This document shows positions 16,804 to 26,600 of a DNA stretch of 64,000 bases, piece after piece. Every line of letters begins with the position of its first letter. The stretch's first letter is position 1. The notes beneath the pieces are model-generated. The model worked only from the letters and a program-made list of their open reading frames with translations. It had not been told where the DNA came from and did not search any database. This DNA comes from Desulfosarcina widdelii (GTDB lineage: Bacteria > Desulfobacterota > Desulfobacteria > Desulfobacterales > Desulfosarcinaceae), in assembly GCF_009688965.1 (NCBI RefSeq), contig NZ_AP021875.1, positions 4,402,001-4,466,000 on the forward strand. The letters run 5' to 3'. Made by a program: the position numbers and the translations under genes.

Positions 16804-17781
16804 ATGGCAAAGCACGATTTTTACGATCTGGTCATCATCGGCGGCGGTCCGGGCGGTTTGTCGGCCGCGATCTACGCCATGCGTGCGGCCCTCAAGACCG
16901 TGCTGGTGGAAAAGGGAGTGCCGGGCGGCCAGGTGACGATGAGCGACGAAGTGGAGAATTATCCGGGCTTCATCCACATCAGTGGAGCGGAATTGTCCAT
17001 GAAATTCGCCCAGCACGCTGAATCTTACGACCTGGAGACGATTTCACAGGAAGCGACGGCCCTGGATCCGGGCTTGGAATATCACACGGTGACCCTGGCC
17101 AACGGCGAGGTCCTGAAATCCCATGCCGTCATCCTGGCCACCGGCGGCAGCCCCCGCAAGCTCGATGTTCCCGGCGAACGGGAATTTTACGGCAAGGGGG
17201 TCTCTTACTGCGCCACCTGTGACGGTTTCTTTTTTCGGGGTAAAACCGTCGTCGTAGTTGGCGGCGGAGACAGCGCCGCCGAGGAGGCTCTTTACCTGGC
17301 CAAGCTCTGCAAAAAAGTATATATCGCCCACCGCCGCGATGAACTGCGGGCCAGCAAGATTCTCCAGCAGCGGATTTTCGACGACTGCAACATCGAGATG
17401 CTGTGGAACACCGTGCTGACGGACATCAAGGCCGGACCCGACGGCGTGGAAGCGGTCGGTCTCCAGGACACGGTAACCAAAGAGACCCGGGGTTTGAGTG
17501 TGGACGGAGTGTTCATTTTCATCGGTTTCAACCCCAATAACGAGCTGGTGCCCGCTGGAACCCGCATGAATGCCGACGGCCTGGTGATCACCGACGAGAA
17601 ATGCGAAACCAAGTCGCCGGGGATTTACGTCATCGGCGATTTGCGCGATAAATTTGCCCGGCAGATCGTCCTTTCCGCCGCCGACGGATGCACCGCGGCC
17701 CTGGCCGCCGCCCATTTTGTCGAAGCTAAAAAATCGGCGGGGCCGGACACCTGCGAGTTGCCCGCGGATCTGGATCAATGA
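16804..17781 (+). CDS. trxB: thioredoxin-disulfide reductase
   Basis: The start at 16804 is chosen because GGGAG lies seven bases upstream; an ATG two codons earlier overlaps the S1 stop. The protein has 325 residues. It has an FAD-binding GGGPGGLSAA motif near residue 13, the redox-active CATC in YCATCDGFF near residue 137, an NAD(P)H-binding GGGDSAAEEA near 155, and a C-terminal FAD loop at GIYVIGDLRDK. It passes electrons from NADPH to thioredoxin. The last bases overlap the start of the PagL-like gene (ATGA), so the two are co-transcribed. Confidence 0.92.
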   Translation: MAKHDFYDLVIIGGGPGGLSAAIYAMRAALKTVLVEKGVPGGQVTMSDEVENYPGFIHISGAELSMKFAQHAESYDLETISQEATALDPGLEYHTVTLANGEVLKSHAVILATGGSPRKLDVPGEREFYGKGVSYCATCDGFFFRGKTVVVVGGGDSAAEEALYLAKLCKKVYIAHRRDELRASKILQQRIFDDCNIEMLWNTVLTDIKAGPDGVEAVGLQDTVTKETRGLSVDGVFIFIGFNPNNELVPAGTRMNADGLVITDEKCETKSPGIYVIGDLRDKFARQIVLSAADGCTAALAAAHFVEAKKSAGPDTCELPADLDQ

Positions 17782-18359
17782 TCGCATGCCGTGCAAAGAT
17801 CCGTATCCTGTCCGTTGCGGTTTGCGCGGCACTTTTCCTTCTGGCGGCCTTCGATGAAGGATGCGCCTTCGAAGATCCACCCAGCCGGGGGTTGATCCGG
17901 GAATTTCGCTGCGGTGTCGCGGCCCACGATGTCGATGGATTGTGGAGCGGCTCTTCAAAGGAGAAAGGCCCGGACATTCACGCCGAGGCGATTTTCGACC
18001 GCCCGCTGTTCCAACTGTTTGCCGCCACCGCTTATCCCGATGTGGGGGCCGACGTGAATACCCGCGGAGATACCAGCAAGATCTTCGGCGGTCTGCTGCT
18101 TCAGTGGGAGCCATCGGGGCCCTTTTTTTTTTCAACGGGCGCGGGACTGGCGCTTCACGATGGCAAACTGGATACGGCCGACACGGACCGCAAATCCCTG
18201 GGATCGCAGGTGCTGTTCAGGATTCCCGTGGAAATCGGGTATGCGATCACCAACCATCACCGGATCATGATTTTGTTCGATCATGTCTCCAACGCCTATC
18301 TGGCTAGTCCCAACGAGGGAATGGATACCCTGGGGATCGTTTATGGATACCGTTTTTGA
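17778..18359 (+). CDS. PagL-like lipid A 3-O-deacylase / acyloxyacyl hydrolase family outer-membrane protein
   Basis: The protein has 193 residues with a Sec signal peptide (~1-30). The rest alternates polar and hydrophobic residues like a small beta-barrel and ends in aromatic YGYRF. The PagL-type catalytic region is FDHVSNA followed by NEGMDTLG, with a His and a Ser two residues apart and a downstream Glu. PagL removes a 3-O-linked acyl chain from lipid A at the outer membrane. The His-to-Glu spacing is slightly shorter than in Pseudomonas PagL, so activity is probable but not certain. It is coupled by a four-base overlap to trxB, which is an unusual partner. Confidence 0.75.
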   Translation: MIACRAKIRILSVAVCAALFLLAAFDEGCAFEDPPSRGLIREFRCGVAAHDVDGLWSGSSKEKGPDIHAEAIFDRPLFQLFAATAYPDVGADVNTRGDTSKIFGGLLLQWEPSGPFFFSTGAGLALHDGKLDTADTDRKSLGSQVLFRIPVEIGYAITNHHRIMILFDHVSNAYLASPNEGMDTLGIVYGYRF

Positions 18360-18417
18360 GTGGAACAGGCGAATTTGACCATGGAATTTGTCAATATTCT
18401 TACAGGTGAACGCGCCC

Positions 18418-19509
18418 ATGTTTGAAGTCTTCAGAGAGTGGAAAGATCGACATTTTTCCGATCCCCAGCGGGTGATCCTGGGTTTCATGCTGCTGGTGGG
18501 CGCCGGGCTGATCTATTTTATGGGAAACCTGCTGGCCCCGGTGATGATCAGCATCATTATCGCCTATCTGCTCGACGGCCTTGTCAGCCTGTTGAAGCGG
18601 TTCCACCTGCCCCGCATCGCTGCGGTCTCCATCGTTTTTGCCGTTTTCATGATCGGCATGCTGGTCATGATTTTGTGGCTTCTGCCCCTGGCCGTCAAAC
18701 AGGTCGGCCAGCTGGTTCAGCAACTGCCCGGGATGCTGGCTACGGTTCAAACCCGATTGGGTGAACTGCCCACCCGCTACCCGGAGCTGATCTCCGAAAG
18801 CCAGGTCCGCGAAATCATCGACTACCTGAACACCAGTCTCACCGCAATGGGCAGGCAGGCGCTGACCCTGTCCCTGGCTTCGGTGGTGGGCCTGATGCAT
18901 CTGGTTGTCTACCTCGTACTGGTCCCCTTCATGGTTTTCTTCCTGCTCAAGGACAAGGATATGATCCTGGATTGGGCCCGGCGTTTTCTTCCCGACAACA
19001 TGGATCTGACCGAGTCCGTCTGGCAGGAGGCCAACATTCAGATTACCAACTACATCCGTGGCAAGGGCTGGGAACTGCTGATCATCTGGGGAATCAGCTA
19101 TGTGGCTTTCAAGGCGCTGGGGCTGCAATTTTCCCTCCTGATCTCCCTTTTTGTGGGTCTGTCGGTGATCATTCCCTACATCGGCGTCACGGTCATGGGT
19201 TTTGTCATGGCCCTGGTCGCCTTTATCCAGTGGGGATGGAGCCACGAATTCGCATCCGCCATGGTGGCGTATCTGGTCATCCAGATTTTCGACGGCAACC
19301 TGCTGGCCCCCTTGTTGCTCTCCGGCGTGGTCAACCTCCATCCGGTGGCCATCGTCGTGGCGGTACTCCTGTTCGGCGGCCTGTGGGGGTTGTGGGGGCT
19401 CTTTTTCGCAATTCCACTTGCCACTTTAGCCAATGCCGTTATCAAAGCCTGGTTCGTCAAGATAGAGCAACAGTCCGACACACCCATTGGAGCCGACCAA
19501 AGAAAATAG
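18418..19509 (+). CDS. AI-2E family transporter (PerM-like inner-membrane protein)
   Basis: The ATG at 18418 has AGGTGA nine bases upstream and gives 363 residues; a TTG ten codons earlier is also open. About eight hydrophobic segments are visible, in the pattern of the AI-2E_transport family. There are paired helices near residues 25-60, a long extra-membrane region at ~90-140, and the signature SVIIPYIGVTVMGFVMALVA near residue 250. Members export varied small molecules or act as antiporters, and the autoinducer-2 name is historical. The substrate here is unknown. It follows the PagL-like gene by 58 bases on the same strand. Confidence 0.82.
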   Translation: MFEVFREWKDRHFSDPQRVILGFMLLVGAGLIYFMGNLLAPVMISIIIAYLLDGLVSLLKRFHLPRIAAVSIVFAVFMIGMLVMILWLLPLAVKQVGQLVQQLPGMLATVQTRLGELPTRYPELISESQVREIIDYLNTSLTAMGRQALTLSLASVVGLMHLVVYLVLVPFMVFFLLKDKDMILDWARRFLPDNMDLTESVWQEANIQITNYIRGKGWELLIIWGISYVAFKALGLQFSLLISLFVGLSVIIPYIGVTVMGFVMALVAFIQWGWSHEFASAMVAYLVIQIFDGNLLAPLLLSGVVNLHPVAIVVAVLLFGGLWGLWGLFFAIPLATLANAVIKAWFVKIEQQSDTPIGADQRK

Positions 19510-19681
19510 GCCGGTGGGTAAAGCCGCTTACCATTCCCCGATTCCTTCCGAAACGTTTCTTCGTTGAAAAAAGCTGTTGCCTTCAGGCCAGGTTGGTATA
19601 GAATAAAAGGGAATTTCATCCCATTTAGCCGGCGCCGTTCGTTCCGGGGTCGCAGCATACGACGGCGAAACGAGGTCCGTT

Positions 19682-20170
19682 ATGCAGGAAACCGATTTTT
19701 TAAGAGGCAACCAGCGGGTTCTGAAGGACATCCGAAAATTCGAAATTTTCGAACCGTTTCAAGAGGATGAACTTCAGCACTTGATGTCCATGAGCAAAAT
19801 CAGGAAGTACAATGCAGGAGAAACGATCTTTGAACAGGGCAGCTCGGATACCTGGCTTTACTTTGTGGTCTACGGCAAAGTAAGACTGATGAAAGACGAA
19901 AAACCCGTGGCGCTGCTCCAGCGTCGGGGCGATATTTTTGGAGAAATGGGCGCTCTCGAATGCGCTCCCCGCAGTGCCGCGGCGGTGGCCGTCGGTGAAA
20001 CCGTCTGCCTGGCAACGGACATTTACTACATCGAACAGTTGACCGGCACCGATAAACTGGCCTTTGGCTATGTCATCTTTCGGGTGTTTGCCAGCGTGCT
20101 GGCCGATCGTCTCCGGGCAACCACGGAACAGCTGATGGAGTTTAAAGGCAGAAGCATTAAAATCTGGTAA
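19682..20170 (+). CDS. cyclic-nucleotide-binding domain protein without a DNA-binding domain
   Basis: The protein has 162 residues. A cNMP-binding beta-roll spans ~15-125, with YNAGETIFEQG near residue 40 and the phosphate-cassette region GDIFGEMGALECAPRSAAAVA near 85-105. A C-terminal helix follows. No helix-turn-helix is present, unlike Crp/Fnr regulators (about 210 residues). It could be a stand-alone sensor or regulatory subunit. The class III cyclase at 12016-13767 offers a possible ligand source in the same window. An intrinsic terminator follows directly. Confidence 0.75.
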   Translation: MQETDFLRGNQRVLKDIRKFEIFEPFQEDELQHLMSMSKIRKYNAGETIFEQGSSDTWLYFVVYGKVRLMKDEKPVALLQRRGDIFGEMGALECAPRSAAAVAVGETVCLATDIYYIEQLTGTDKLAFGYVIFRVFASVLADRLRATTEQLMEFKGRSIKIW

Positions 20171-20197
20171 CACGAACCAGAAAAATGAATCTATACA

Positions 20198-20229
20198 AGC
20201 GCGGGACTGGGCGGCCATTCCCGCGTTTT
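20198..20229 (+). terminator. intrinsic terminator after the cNMP-binding gene
   Basis: CGCGGGA and TCCCGCG form a seven-base-pair GC stem around a twelve-base loop, followed by TTTTA. It sits 30 bases after the stop at 20170 and before the convergent DUF6122 gene. Confidence 0.7.
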
Positions 20230-20234
20230 ACGTC

Positions 20235-20555
20235 CTATCCCAATCCATTCATCCACAAGCAATCGATGGCATCCAGCGCCATGTGAATCAACAGGCCCAG
20301 CCCCACCATACGGGTTTTCGGAATCAGGCTGAGAAGCAGATAAGCCGCAACCGCCGGCCAAGTGTGCAGGGGATGAAAGCCAATGCTGCAGCGGTCGGGA
20401 TCGTAAATCGGGACGGCCAGCAAATGATCGAGGTCGACGATCATGGTCGCCACCATGATCAGCCAGGCCCGCCTCCATCGTTCGGCGAATCCGAACCGGG
20501 CCACCACCCCAGGTGCCGTGAAATGCAGGACCAAGTGAATCCAAGAACGCAGCAT
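20235..20555 (-). CDS. DUF6122-like small membrane protein
   Basis: The protein has 106 residues with about three hydrophobic segments (~5-20, ~30-50, ~65-95). Histidines and aspartates cluster in the pattern LHF near the N-terminus, MIVDLDHLLA at ~38-47, GFHPLHTWP at ~58-66, and HMALDAIDCLW near the end. This arrangement resembles small membrane-embedded, metal-dependent hydrolase-like families such as DUF6122. The conserved His/Asp positions suggest metal binding, but no activity is known to me. It starts ten bases before the DUF362 gene's stop side, on the same strand, so the two may be co-transcribed. Confidence 0.6.
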   Translation of the reverse strand: MLRSWIHLVLHFTAPGVVARFGFAERWRRAWLIMVATMIVDLDHLLAVPIYDPDRCSIGFHPLHTWPAVAAYLLLSLIPKTRMVGLGLLIHMALDAIDCLWMNGLG

Positions 20556-20565
20556 CAGACTGAAA

Positions 20566-21669
20566 TTACAACTGAATCAATTCATAGGACCGGCTGCCCA
20601 ATCCCAATTGCTGGGCGTATTCGAGCTGAATTTCCCAGTCCACTTTAGGGTAGATTCCCTTGAATTTGTCCTGGCCCGGCTCCCTGTTGGTTTCCAACTG
20701 GCTGCCGGCAAGGGCCGGCTCAGCATTCACCAGATCCACCGATGCCTGATCAATGGCCACCGGATCGGTCGACGCGAGCACTCCGATATTTTTTACGATG
20801 GGGGCATCGTTGGTCGGATAGCAATCGCAGGCAGGGGAAACATCGGTAATAAAATTGAGAAAAAGGCACTTTCCCGTCTTATTGGCCAGCACGCCCATGG
20901 TGTATTCCACCATATTTTCAAGGAAAATCGGAATGGACTGGTTCCACTGAACAGCGATGGCTTCGTTGGGGCAGATGAGGATGCATTCTCCGCAGCCGAT
21001 GCACGCCTCCACATCGATCCGAGCCTTTTCGTCCACGATGGAGATCGCGTTCTGGGAACAATGGTCCTGGCATTCTCCGCAGCCGATGCACTGTTCGCCA
21101 ATGGCCGGAGAGAGGCTGGAATGCTGGGCCAGCTTGCCTTTGCGGGAAGCGCAGCCCATGCCCAGGTTTTTAATGGTGCCGCCAAAACCGGACAGTTCGT
21201 GTCCCTTGAAGTGAGCCACGGATATCAATGCGTCGGCTTCCAAAATATCGGTTCCGATATACACCGCCTCGAAGCGCTTCTGATTGATAGGAACTGCGGT
21301 TTCGTTCTTTCCGCGCAGTCCGTCGGCAATGATCAGCGGCGCTTCCACGACCGCATAAGCAAAACCGTTATGTACGGCAGTGGTCAAGTGATTGGGCGCG
21401 TCGCTGCGCGTACCGGCGTACAGGGTGTTGGCATCGGTAAGGAAGGGGACACCCCCGGCCCGTTTAACGGTGTCGACCACCTTGCGGAGGTATACCGGCC
21501 GAATAAACGCCGCGTTGCCAGCCTCCCCGAAATGAAGCTTGATTGCCGTCAGGTCCCTCTTGTCGATCACGGCACCAACACCGGCCGATTCCATCAACCG
21601 CTCGATTTTGGCAATGAAACTCTCTTTCATCGTCGCCCGCATGTCGATAAAATACACTTTTTCGGTCAT
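20566..21669 (-). CDS. DUF362 domain protein with two 4Fe-4S clusters
   Basis: The protein has 367 residues. Two ferredoxin motifs, CIGCGECQDHCSQNA (~190) and CIGCGECILICPNEA (~220), bind two [4Fe-4S] clusters. The surrounding sequence matches the DUF362 family, with AVIDKRDLTAIKLHFGE at the N-terminus, the FKGHELSGFGGTIKNLGMGC segment in the middle, and TDVSPACDCYP towards the C-terminus. Such proteins are common in strict anaerobes and are presumed to transfer electrons. The partner is unknown. The gene is divergent from the following YkgJ-like gene. Confidence 0.85.
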   Translation of the reverse strand: MTEKVYFIDMRATMKESFIAKIERLMESAGVGAVIDKRDLTAIKLHFGEAGNAAFIRPVYLRKVVDTVKRAGGVPFLTDANTLYAGTRSDAPNHLTTAVHNGFAYAVVEAPLIIADGLRGKNETAVPINQKRFEAVYIGTDILEADALISVAHFKGHELSGFGGTIKNLGMGCASRKGKLAQHSSLSPAIGEQCIGCGECQDHCSQNAISIVDEKARIDVEACIGCGECILICPNEAIAVQWNQSIPIFLENMVEYTMGVLANKTGKCLFLNFITDVSPACDCYPTNDAPIVKNIGVLASTDPVAIDQASVDLVNAEPALAGSQLETNREPGQDKFKGIYPKVDWEIQLEYAQQLGLGSRSYELIQL

Positions 21670-21820
21670 AGCTCCCTCCAGTATTTTATTTTCAATGATC
21701 TAACGGCATATTGGCGATTGTCAAGATATTTGCCACCGGGGTTCTGCTGGAAAAAGGCCGATGATTGGGGTATAAAAAAGCTGATAATCAATAAATTTTT
21801 AACGTAGGGAAAGAACGCCC

Positions 21821-22504
21821 ATGGATCTTACTGCCAAACTGACCATTCTGGAACGCATGCTCGATATTTATGATCGCTTTGTCGGTGAATTCGAACTTGC
21901 GTGCGAGAAATACTGTGCTCATTGCTGCACGGCCAATGTAACCATGACGACCTTGGAAGGCTGCCGGATTTTTGCGGATCTGGAAACATCCGGAAACCTG
22001 AAGCACCTGGAAACCATCACCCGATTATCGCACCCGGATCGATTCAGACCAAGGATCTCCATCAACCGCATGGCTGATATTTGCGCTCGCGGCGAGGACC
22101 CACCCGAAGAGCACCTGAATCCTGAAGCCAGCCCCTGCCCAGTTTTGGTGGACAACGCCTGCCCCTTATACGGGGTACGGCCCTTTGGCTGCCGATGCAT
22201 GGTATCTGCCAGAAATTGCGGCCAAACGGGTTTTGCCGACATGGACCCATTCATTTTAACGGTCAACGACGTCTTTTTACAGCACCTGGAACATATCGAC
22301 GCCCACGGTTATACGGGCAACTTTGCCGATGTGATGCAGTTTTTGGCGAACAGTGAAAATCGAAGACTATACACCTCCGGTCGCCTGGGCCCGCCACCGG
22401 AGAGTCTGGTGTCCAACCAGCCCGTGTTTGTCCTCATGATTCCGCCCGACCATCGGGCGCGGATCCAACCGCTGCTGAAAGAAATACGCGGCATCCAGAT
22501 ATAA
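21821..22504 (+). CDS. YkgJ-family cysteine-cluster protein
   Basis: The protein has 227 residues. Cysteines near the N-terminus (CEKYCAHCC, ~30-38) and at CPVLVDNACPLYGVRPFGCRC (~105-125) match the Zn/Fe-binding CxxxxxCC and CPFL...RPxxCR pattern of the YkgJ/UPF0153 family. The C-terminal half has no recognised domain. The family probably binds a metal, and its biological role is not established. It is separated by only 12 bases from the downstream aminotransferase gene and is likely co-transcribed with it. Confidence 0.75.
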   Translation: MDLTAKLTILERMLDIYDRFVGEFELACEKYCAHCCTANVTMTTLEGCRIFADLETSGNLKHLETITRLSHPDRFRPRISINRMADICARGEDPPEEHLNPEASPCPVLVDNACPLYGVRPFGCRCMVSARNCGQTGFADMDPFILTVNDVFLQHLEHIDAHGYTGNFADVMQFLANSENRRLYTSGRLGPPPESLVSNQPVFVLMIPPDHRARIQPLLKEIRGIQI

Positions 22505-22516
22505 AAGGAAATTATC

Positions 22517-23608
22517 ATGCAAACCTACCCCATCCCCATGGTTCCCGGTCCAGTGGTGGTACCGGAAAATGTGCGGCAGGCTTACCTGAAGCCTTATGGC
22601 TCCGGCGATCTGGAAACGGAGTTCATCGACCTCTACTCGCGCACCCAGCGCCTGTTGAAGGCCATTTTGGACACCAAGGACGACATCGTGATTCAGTCCG
22701 GTGAGGGTATGTTGGCCCTGTGGAGTGCCCTGAAAAGCTGCCTGGTTCCCGGAGACCGGGTGTTGACCGTCGCTACGGGCGTATTCGGCTATGGTATCGG
22801 CGAGATGGCGCAGTCCATCGGAGCCGATGTCAAAACGGTCGGCTTCGGCTATGACGAAACCATCAACGACATGGCTCGTATCGAAGCCGCCATCGCCGAA
22901 TTTAAGCCCCGCATGATCACGGCTGTGCATTGCGAAACGCCCTCGGGAACCCTCAATCCGCTGGAGGAGCTGGGCCGCTTGAAGCACGCCTATCGAGTGC
23001 CCCTGTTTTACGTTGATGCCGTGGCCGCAGCCGGCGGGGTACCCGTGCTGACCGACGACTGGAACATCGATTTGTGCCTGGGCGGCGCCCAGAAATGCCT
23101 CTCGGCACCGCCGGACACCTGCTTTTTATCGGTAAGTGTCAAAGCCTGGGAAATTATCGAAGCGGTAAATTATGTGGGGTACGACGCCCTCAAACCCTTT
23201 CACCGGGCGGTGAAAGACCGGTTTTTCCCCTACACGCCGAACTGGCAGGGAGTGGCGGCCCTGCATGCGGCCGCCGAACTGCTTTTGAACGAAGGGCTGG
23301 AAAACAGCTACAACCGTCATGATATCGTTGCCCAGATGTGCCGCCGGCACCTGGTCGATATGGGGATCGACCTGTTCCCAACCGCCGACGCCATCCCCTC
23401 GCCGACGGTGACCGCCGCCAATATTCCCGAAGGATTCACATGGAAAGCCTGGGACCGAAGACTCCGGCAGTCTGGACTGGTGGTGGCTGGCAGCTACGGG
23501 CCGTTGGCCGAAAAAGTGTTTCGCCTGGGGCACATGGGCGCCCAGGCAGATATGGAATTGATGAAAAAAGCCCTGAATGTCATTGCCGAGGCCCTCCGAC
23601 ACCGGTAA
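22517..23608 (+). CDS. class V PLP aminotransferase, alanine-glyoxylate / serine-pyruvate type
   Basis: The protein has 363 residues, the usual length. The N-terminus PGPVVVPENVRQAYL and the cofactor region VIQSGEGMLALWSAL match the family. The Schiff-base lysine is in GGAQKCLSAPP near residue 195, with DAVAAAGGVPVLTDDW before it. Members transfer amino groups between alanine or serine and glyoxylate or pyruvate, and some act on phosphonates. The substrate cannot be settled from sequence alone. AAAGGAA lies upstream of the ATG. Confidence 0.82.
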   Translation: MQTYPIPMVPGPVVVPENVRQAYLKPYGSGDLETEFIDLYSRTQRLLKAILDTKDDIVIQSGEGMLALWSALKSCLVPGDRVLTVATGVFGYGIGEMAQSIGADVKTVGFGYDETINDMARIEAAIAEFKPRMITAVHCETPSGTLNPLEELGRLKHAYRVPLFYVDAVAAAGGVPVLTDDWNIDLCLGGAQKCLSAPPDTCFLSVSVKAWEIIEAVNYVGYDALKPFHRAVKDRFFPYTPNWQGVAALHAAAELLLNEGLENSYNRHDIVAQMCRRHLVDMGIDLFPTADAIPSPTVTAANIPEGFTWKAWDRRLRQSGLVVAGSYGPLAEKVFRLGHMGAQADMELMKKALNVIAEALRHR

Positions 23609-23665
23609 TCTTTCCTCGGTCTTGTCCTTGCTGCCAATGCAACACCTCCGCACGGAAAATCAAAA

Positions 23666-26600
23666 ATGATTAAAACATATGACCTGACCCCTCGCCAGAA
23701 AAAAATCGCCGTGATCGTTGCTGGAATCGTGTTGCTGTATATTCTGTTCGGTTTCATCGGAGCGCCGTTCATTATACGCAACGTTTTGGAAAACAAGGTG
23801 GCCGATGCCATCGATCGCCAGGTAACGGTGGAAAGCGTGCGGGTCAATCCCCTTACCCTGTCGCTGACGTTAAGGAATCTATCCGTCCGCGAGAAGGACG
23901 GCGCTCCCTTCGTGAATTCGGATGAGGTATATGCCAATCTGCAGACATCGTCCCTTCTCAAATGGGCCCTGGTGCTCAAATCCGTGAGGCTGGTCAATCC
24001 GGATATCCACCTGGTTCGCAGCGGGGAAACGACCTTCAATTTCTCGGATATCGGCGGCGGCAACACGCCGGAGGAAAACCCGGCAGAAGCTTCGTCCGAT
24101 TCAGGCGGATTTGCCCTGGCCGTCTATGACACCTCCATCAGCGGCGGTGCGCTTTCCATCGACGACCGGGTGGTCGGTGTTTCCCATCGCATTGAAAATT
24201 TCAGTCTCAGCATTTCCGACTTCTCCTCCCGTCCGTCCGACACGGATGTCTATACCCTTTTCGATCTGGCGGCCCGCGTCAATGGGGCTTCCTTCGCCCT
24301 GGAGGGAAAAACCCGTCCCTTCGACCCGCGAAGGGAAACTCGTGCGGAAATCGAAATCGAAGACCTGGCCGTGCCCCATTACCTTCCCTACGTACCGCTG
24401 CCTGACAATTTGGAAATCCAATCCCTTTTCGTGAAAACCGACACGGAGATCGAATTCAGGATGCTGGAAGGCAGTCAGCCGGAGCTGGTGGTGGCTGGCG
24501 TTACCGAACTCAACGAGTCGCGTTTGACAGACGGAAACGACGAACCGTTCTTCAATTATCCCAACGTCCGGATCGACCTGCTGCCTTCCCGGGTGCTCAC
24601 CGGAGAAATTCGCCTGGCCGAACTGGAAGTATCGGAGCCGGAGGTTTTCCTCAGACGGTTGGCATCCGGTGACCTGTATCTGCCCTTTCTGGCCGTCAAG
24701 GCCCACGACGCCGCGGCAACCCGGGCCGAAGAAGACCCCACCGGCGAATTTCAACCGGTGGTCACCATCGACCGCATCGACCTGAAAAAGGGCGTTGTGC
24801 ATGTTAGCGACCTGTCCAACAGAGAGGCTTTTAGCACCAAAATCACCGATCTGGGCATAGAGGTGGACAATTTTGGCCTTAACAGCGACCGCACCGCCCG
24901 ATACCAATTGTCATTGGAAACCGAGGCCAAAGAAACCGTTGCCCTTTCCGGCACAGCCACGCTGTCGCCCCTTCAGGCAACGGGGGAATTGTCCGTAGAA
25001 GATATTCAGGCTTCCCGGTATTTGCCCTATTATCAGGACCTTTTTGCGTTCAAAGTTCTTGCCGGCACCCTCTCGCTTGGCGGCAGCTTCCGAGTTCAGC
25101 AGGCAGAGAACACGTTTGGCGTGTCCCTGGCTGGCGTTCATTTCGATGTCGAGGCGCTTGAGGTGGTGGACGCGGACGATGATGATCCTTTGCTGGCCCT
25201 TAAGCGGCTGGAGGTAACCGACACGACGGCAGACCTTCGGCAGCGTGAGATCACGGTGGGCCGCCTGGCGCTTGCCGACGCCGATCTTTCCGTCCTGCGG
25301 GAAAAGGACGGCAGCCTGAACCTGGCAAAGGCCTTTATTCCACGGGAAACGGCGGCTTCCGTCGCGTCGGAGGAGGAAGCGGCGCAAGCCGAGCCCCGGA
25401 ACGCGCCCGAATCGTCGCCGGCGCCTTTGGTGGTCAACCTCAAGACTGTTGACATTTCCGATGTCGGGGTTGCCGTGGAAGATCGGATGACAGAAACGCC
25501 GTTCAAGGTGCGGCTGGATGAAATCTCCCTGTCGGCGAATGATCTTTCCACCGCTCCCGACACGACCGGTAAGACCGATTTGCGCCTGCGGTGGGAACAG
25601 GCTGGGCAGATACAGGCAACTGGCGACGTGACCCTCAACCCGCTTGCCCTGGACATGGCTGTCAGGGTCCAAAAGATGGATGTACGCCCACTTCAGCCTT
25701 ATCTTTCCGAACAGGCAGGGCTCATCATCACGGAGGGCTTTTTTTCGACTTCCGGCCAAATGAAGTTTACGTCCCGGACCGATAGCGACCCGTCGATCAC
25801 TTATGCGGGCCGGGCCGGGCTAGACCGGTTCGCCTCCATCGACCGTAAAAACGCCGACGATTTTCTCAAATGGAACGCTCTTACTTTTGAAAACCTCGAA
25901 GTGAGCGTCAACCCCAGCCGGCTCTCCATCGACCAGATCTCCCTGGCCGACTTTTTCGCCCGTGTGATTGTGGCTCCGGATGGCAGTGTCAACCTGGCGA
26001 CCATGTTTGCAAGTCAGGAAGTCGCGCAGGAACCATCCGATGTCAAAGGCGACAGTCCGGCGCCGGAAGCTGCCGATACAGAAAAACCACCCATCCGAAT
26101 CAGCCGGGTTTTGTTGAGCGGCGGGGATGTGGATTTTTCCGATCATTTCATCAAACCCAATTTCAGGGCCAAATTCCACGATCTGGCCGGAAAAGTCTCC
26201 GGACTGGAATCCATCGCCGAGAAACGGGCCGATGTGCTGCTGGAGGGCATGTGGTCCAACCACGCCCCGGTAAAAATTACCGGTCAGATCAACCCGTTGA
26301 TTGCCGAGCCTTATGTGGATCTGAACCTGAACATTTCCGATATCGAGCTGAGCCCCTTTTCGCCCTACTCCGGCAAATATCTGGGCTATGTCCTCGAGAA
26401 GGGCAAGCTGACCTTCAACGTTGCCTATCTTATGGAAAACCACCAGCTTGAAGGAAAGAACAGCATCTATGTCGACCAGCTCACCCTGGGGGACACGGTG
26501 GACAGTCCGGAGGCGGTAAGCCTGCCCATCAAGCTGGCCGTAGCCCTGCTCAAAGACCGCGAGGGCAACATCGAACTGGACCTGCCGGTAAGCGGCGACC

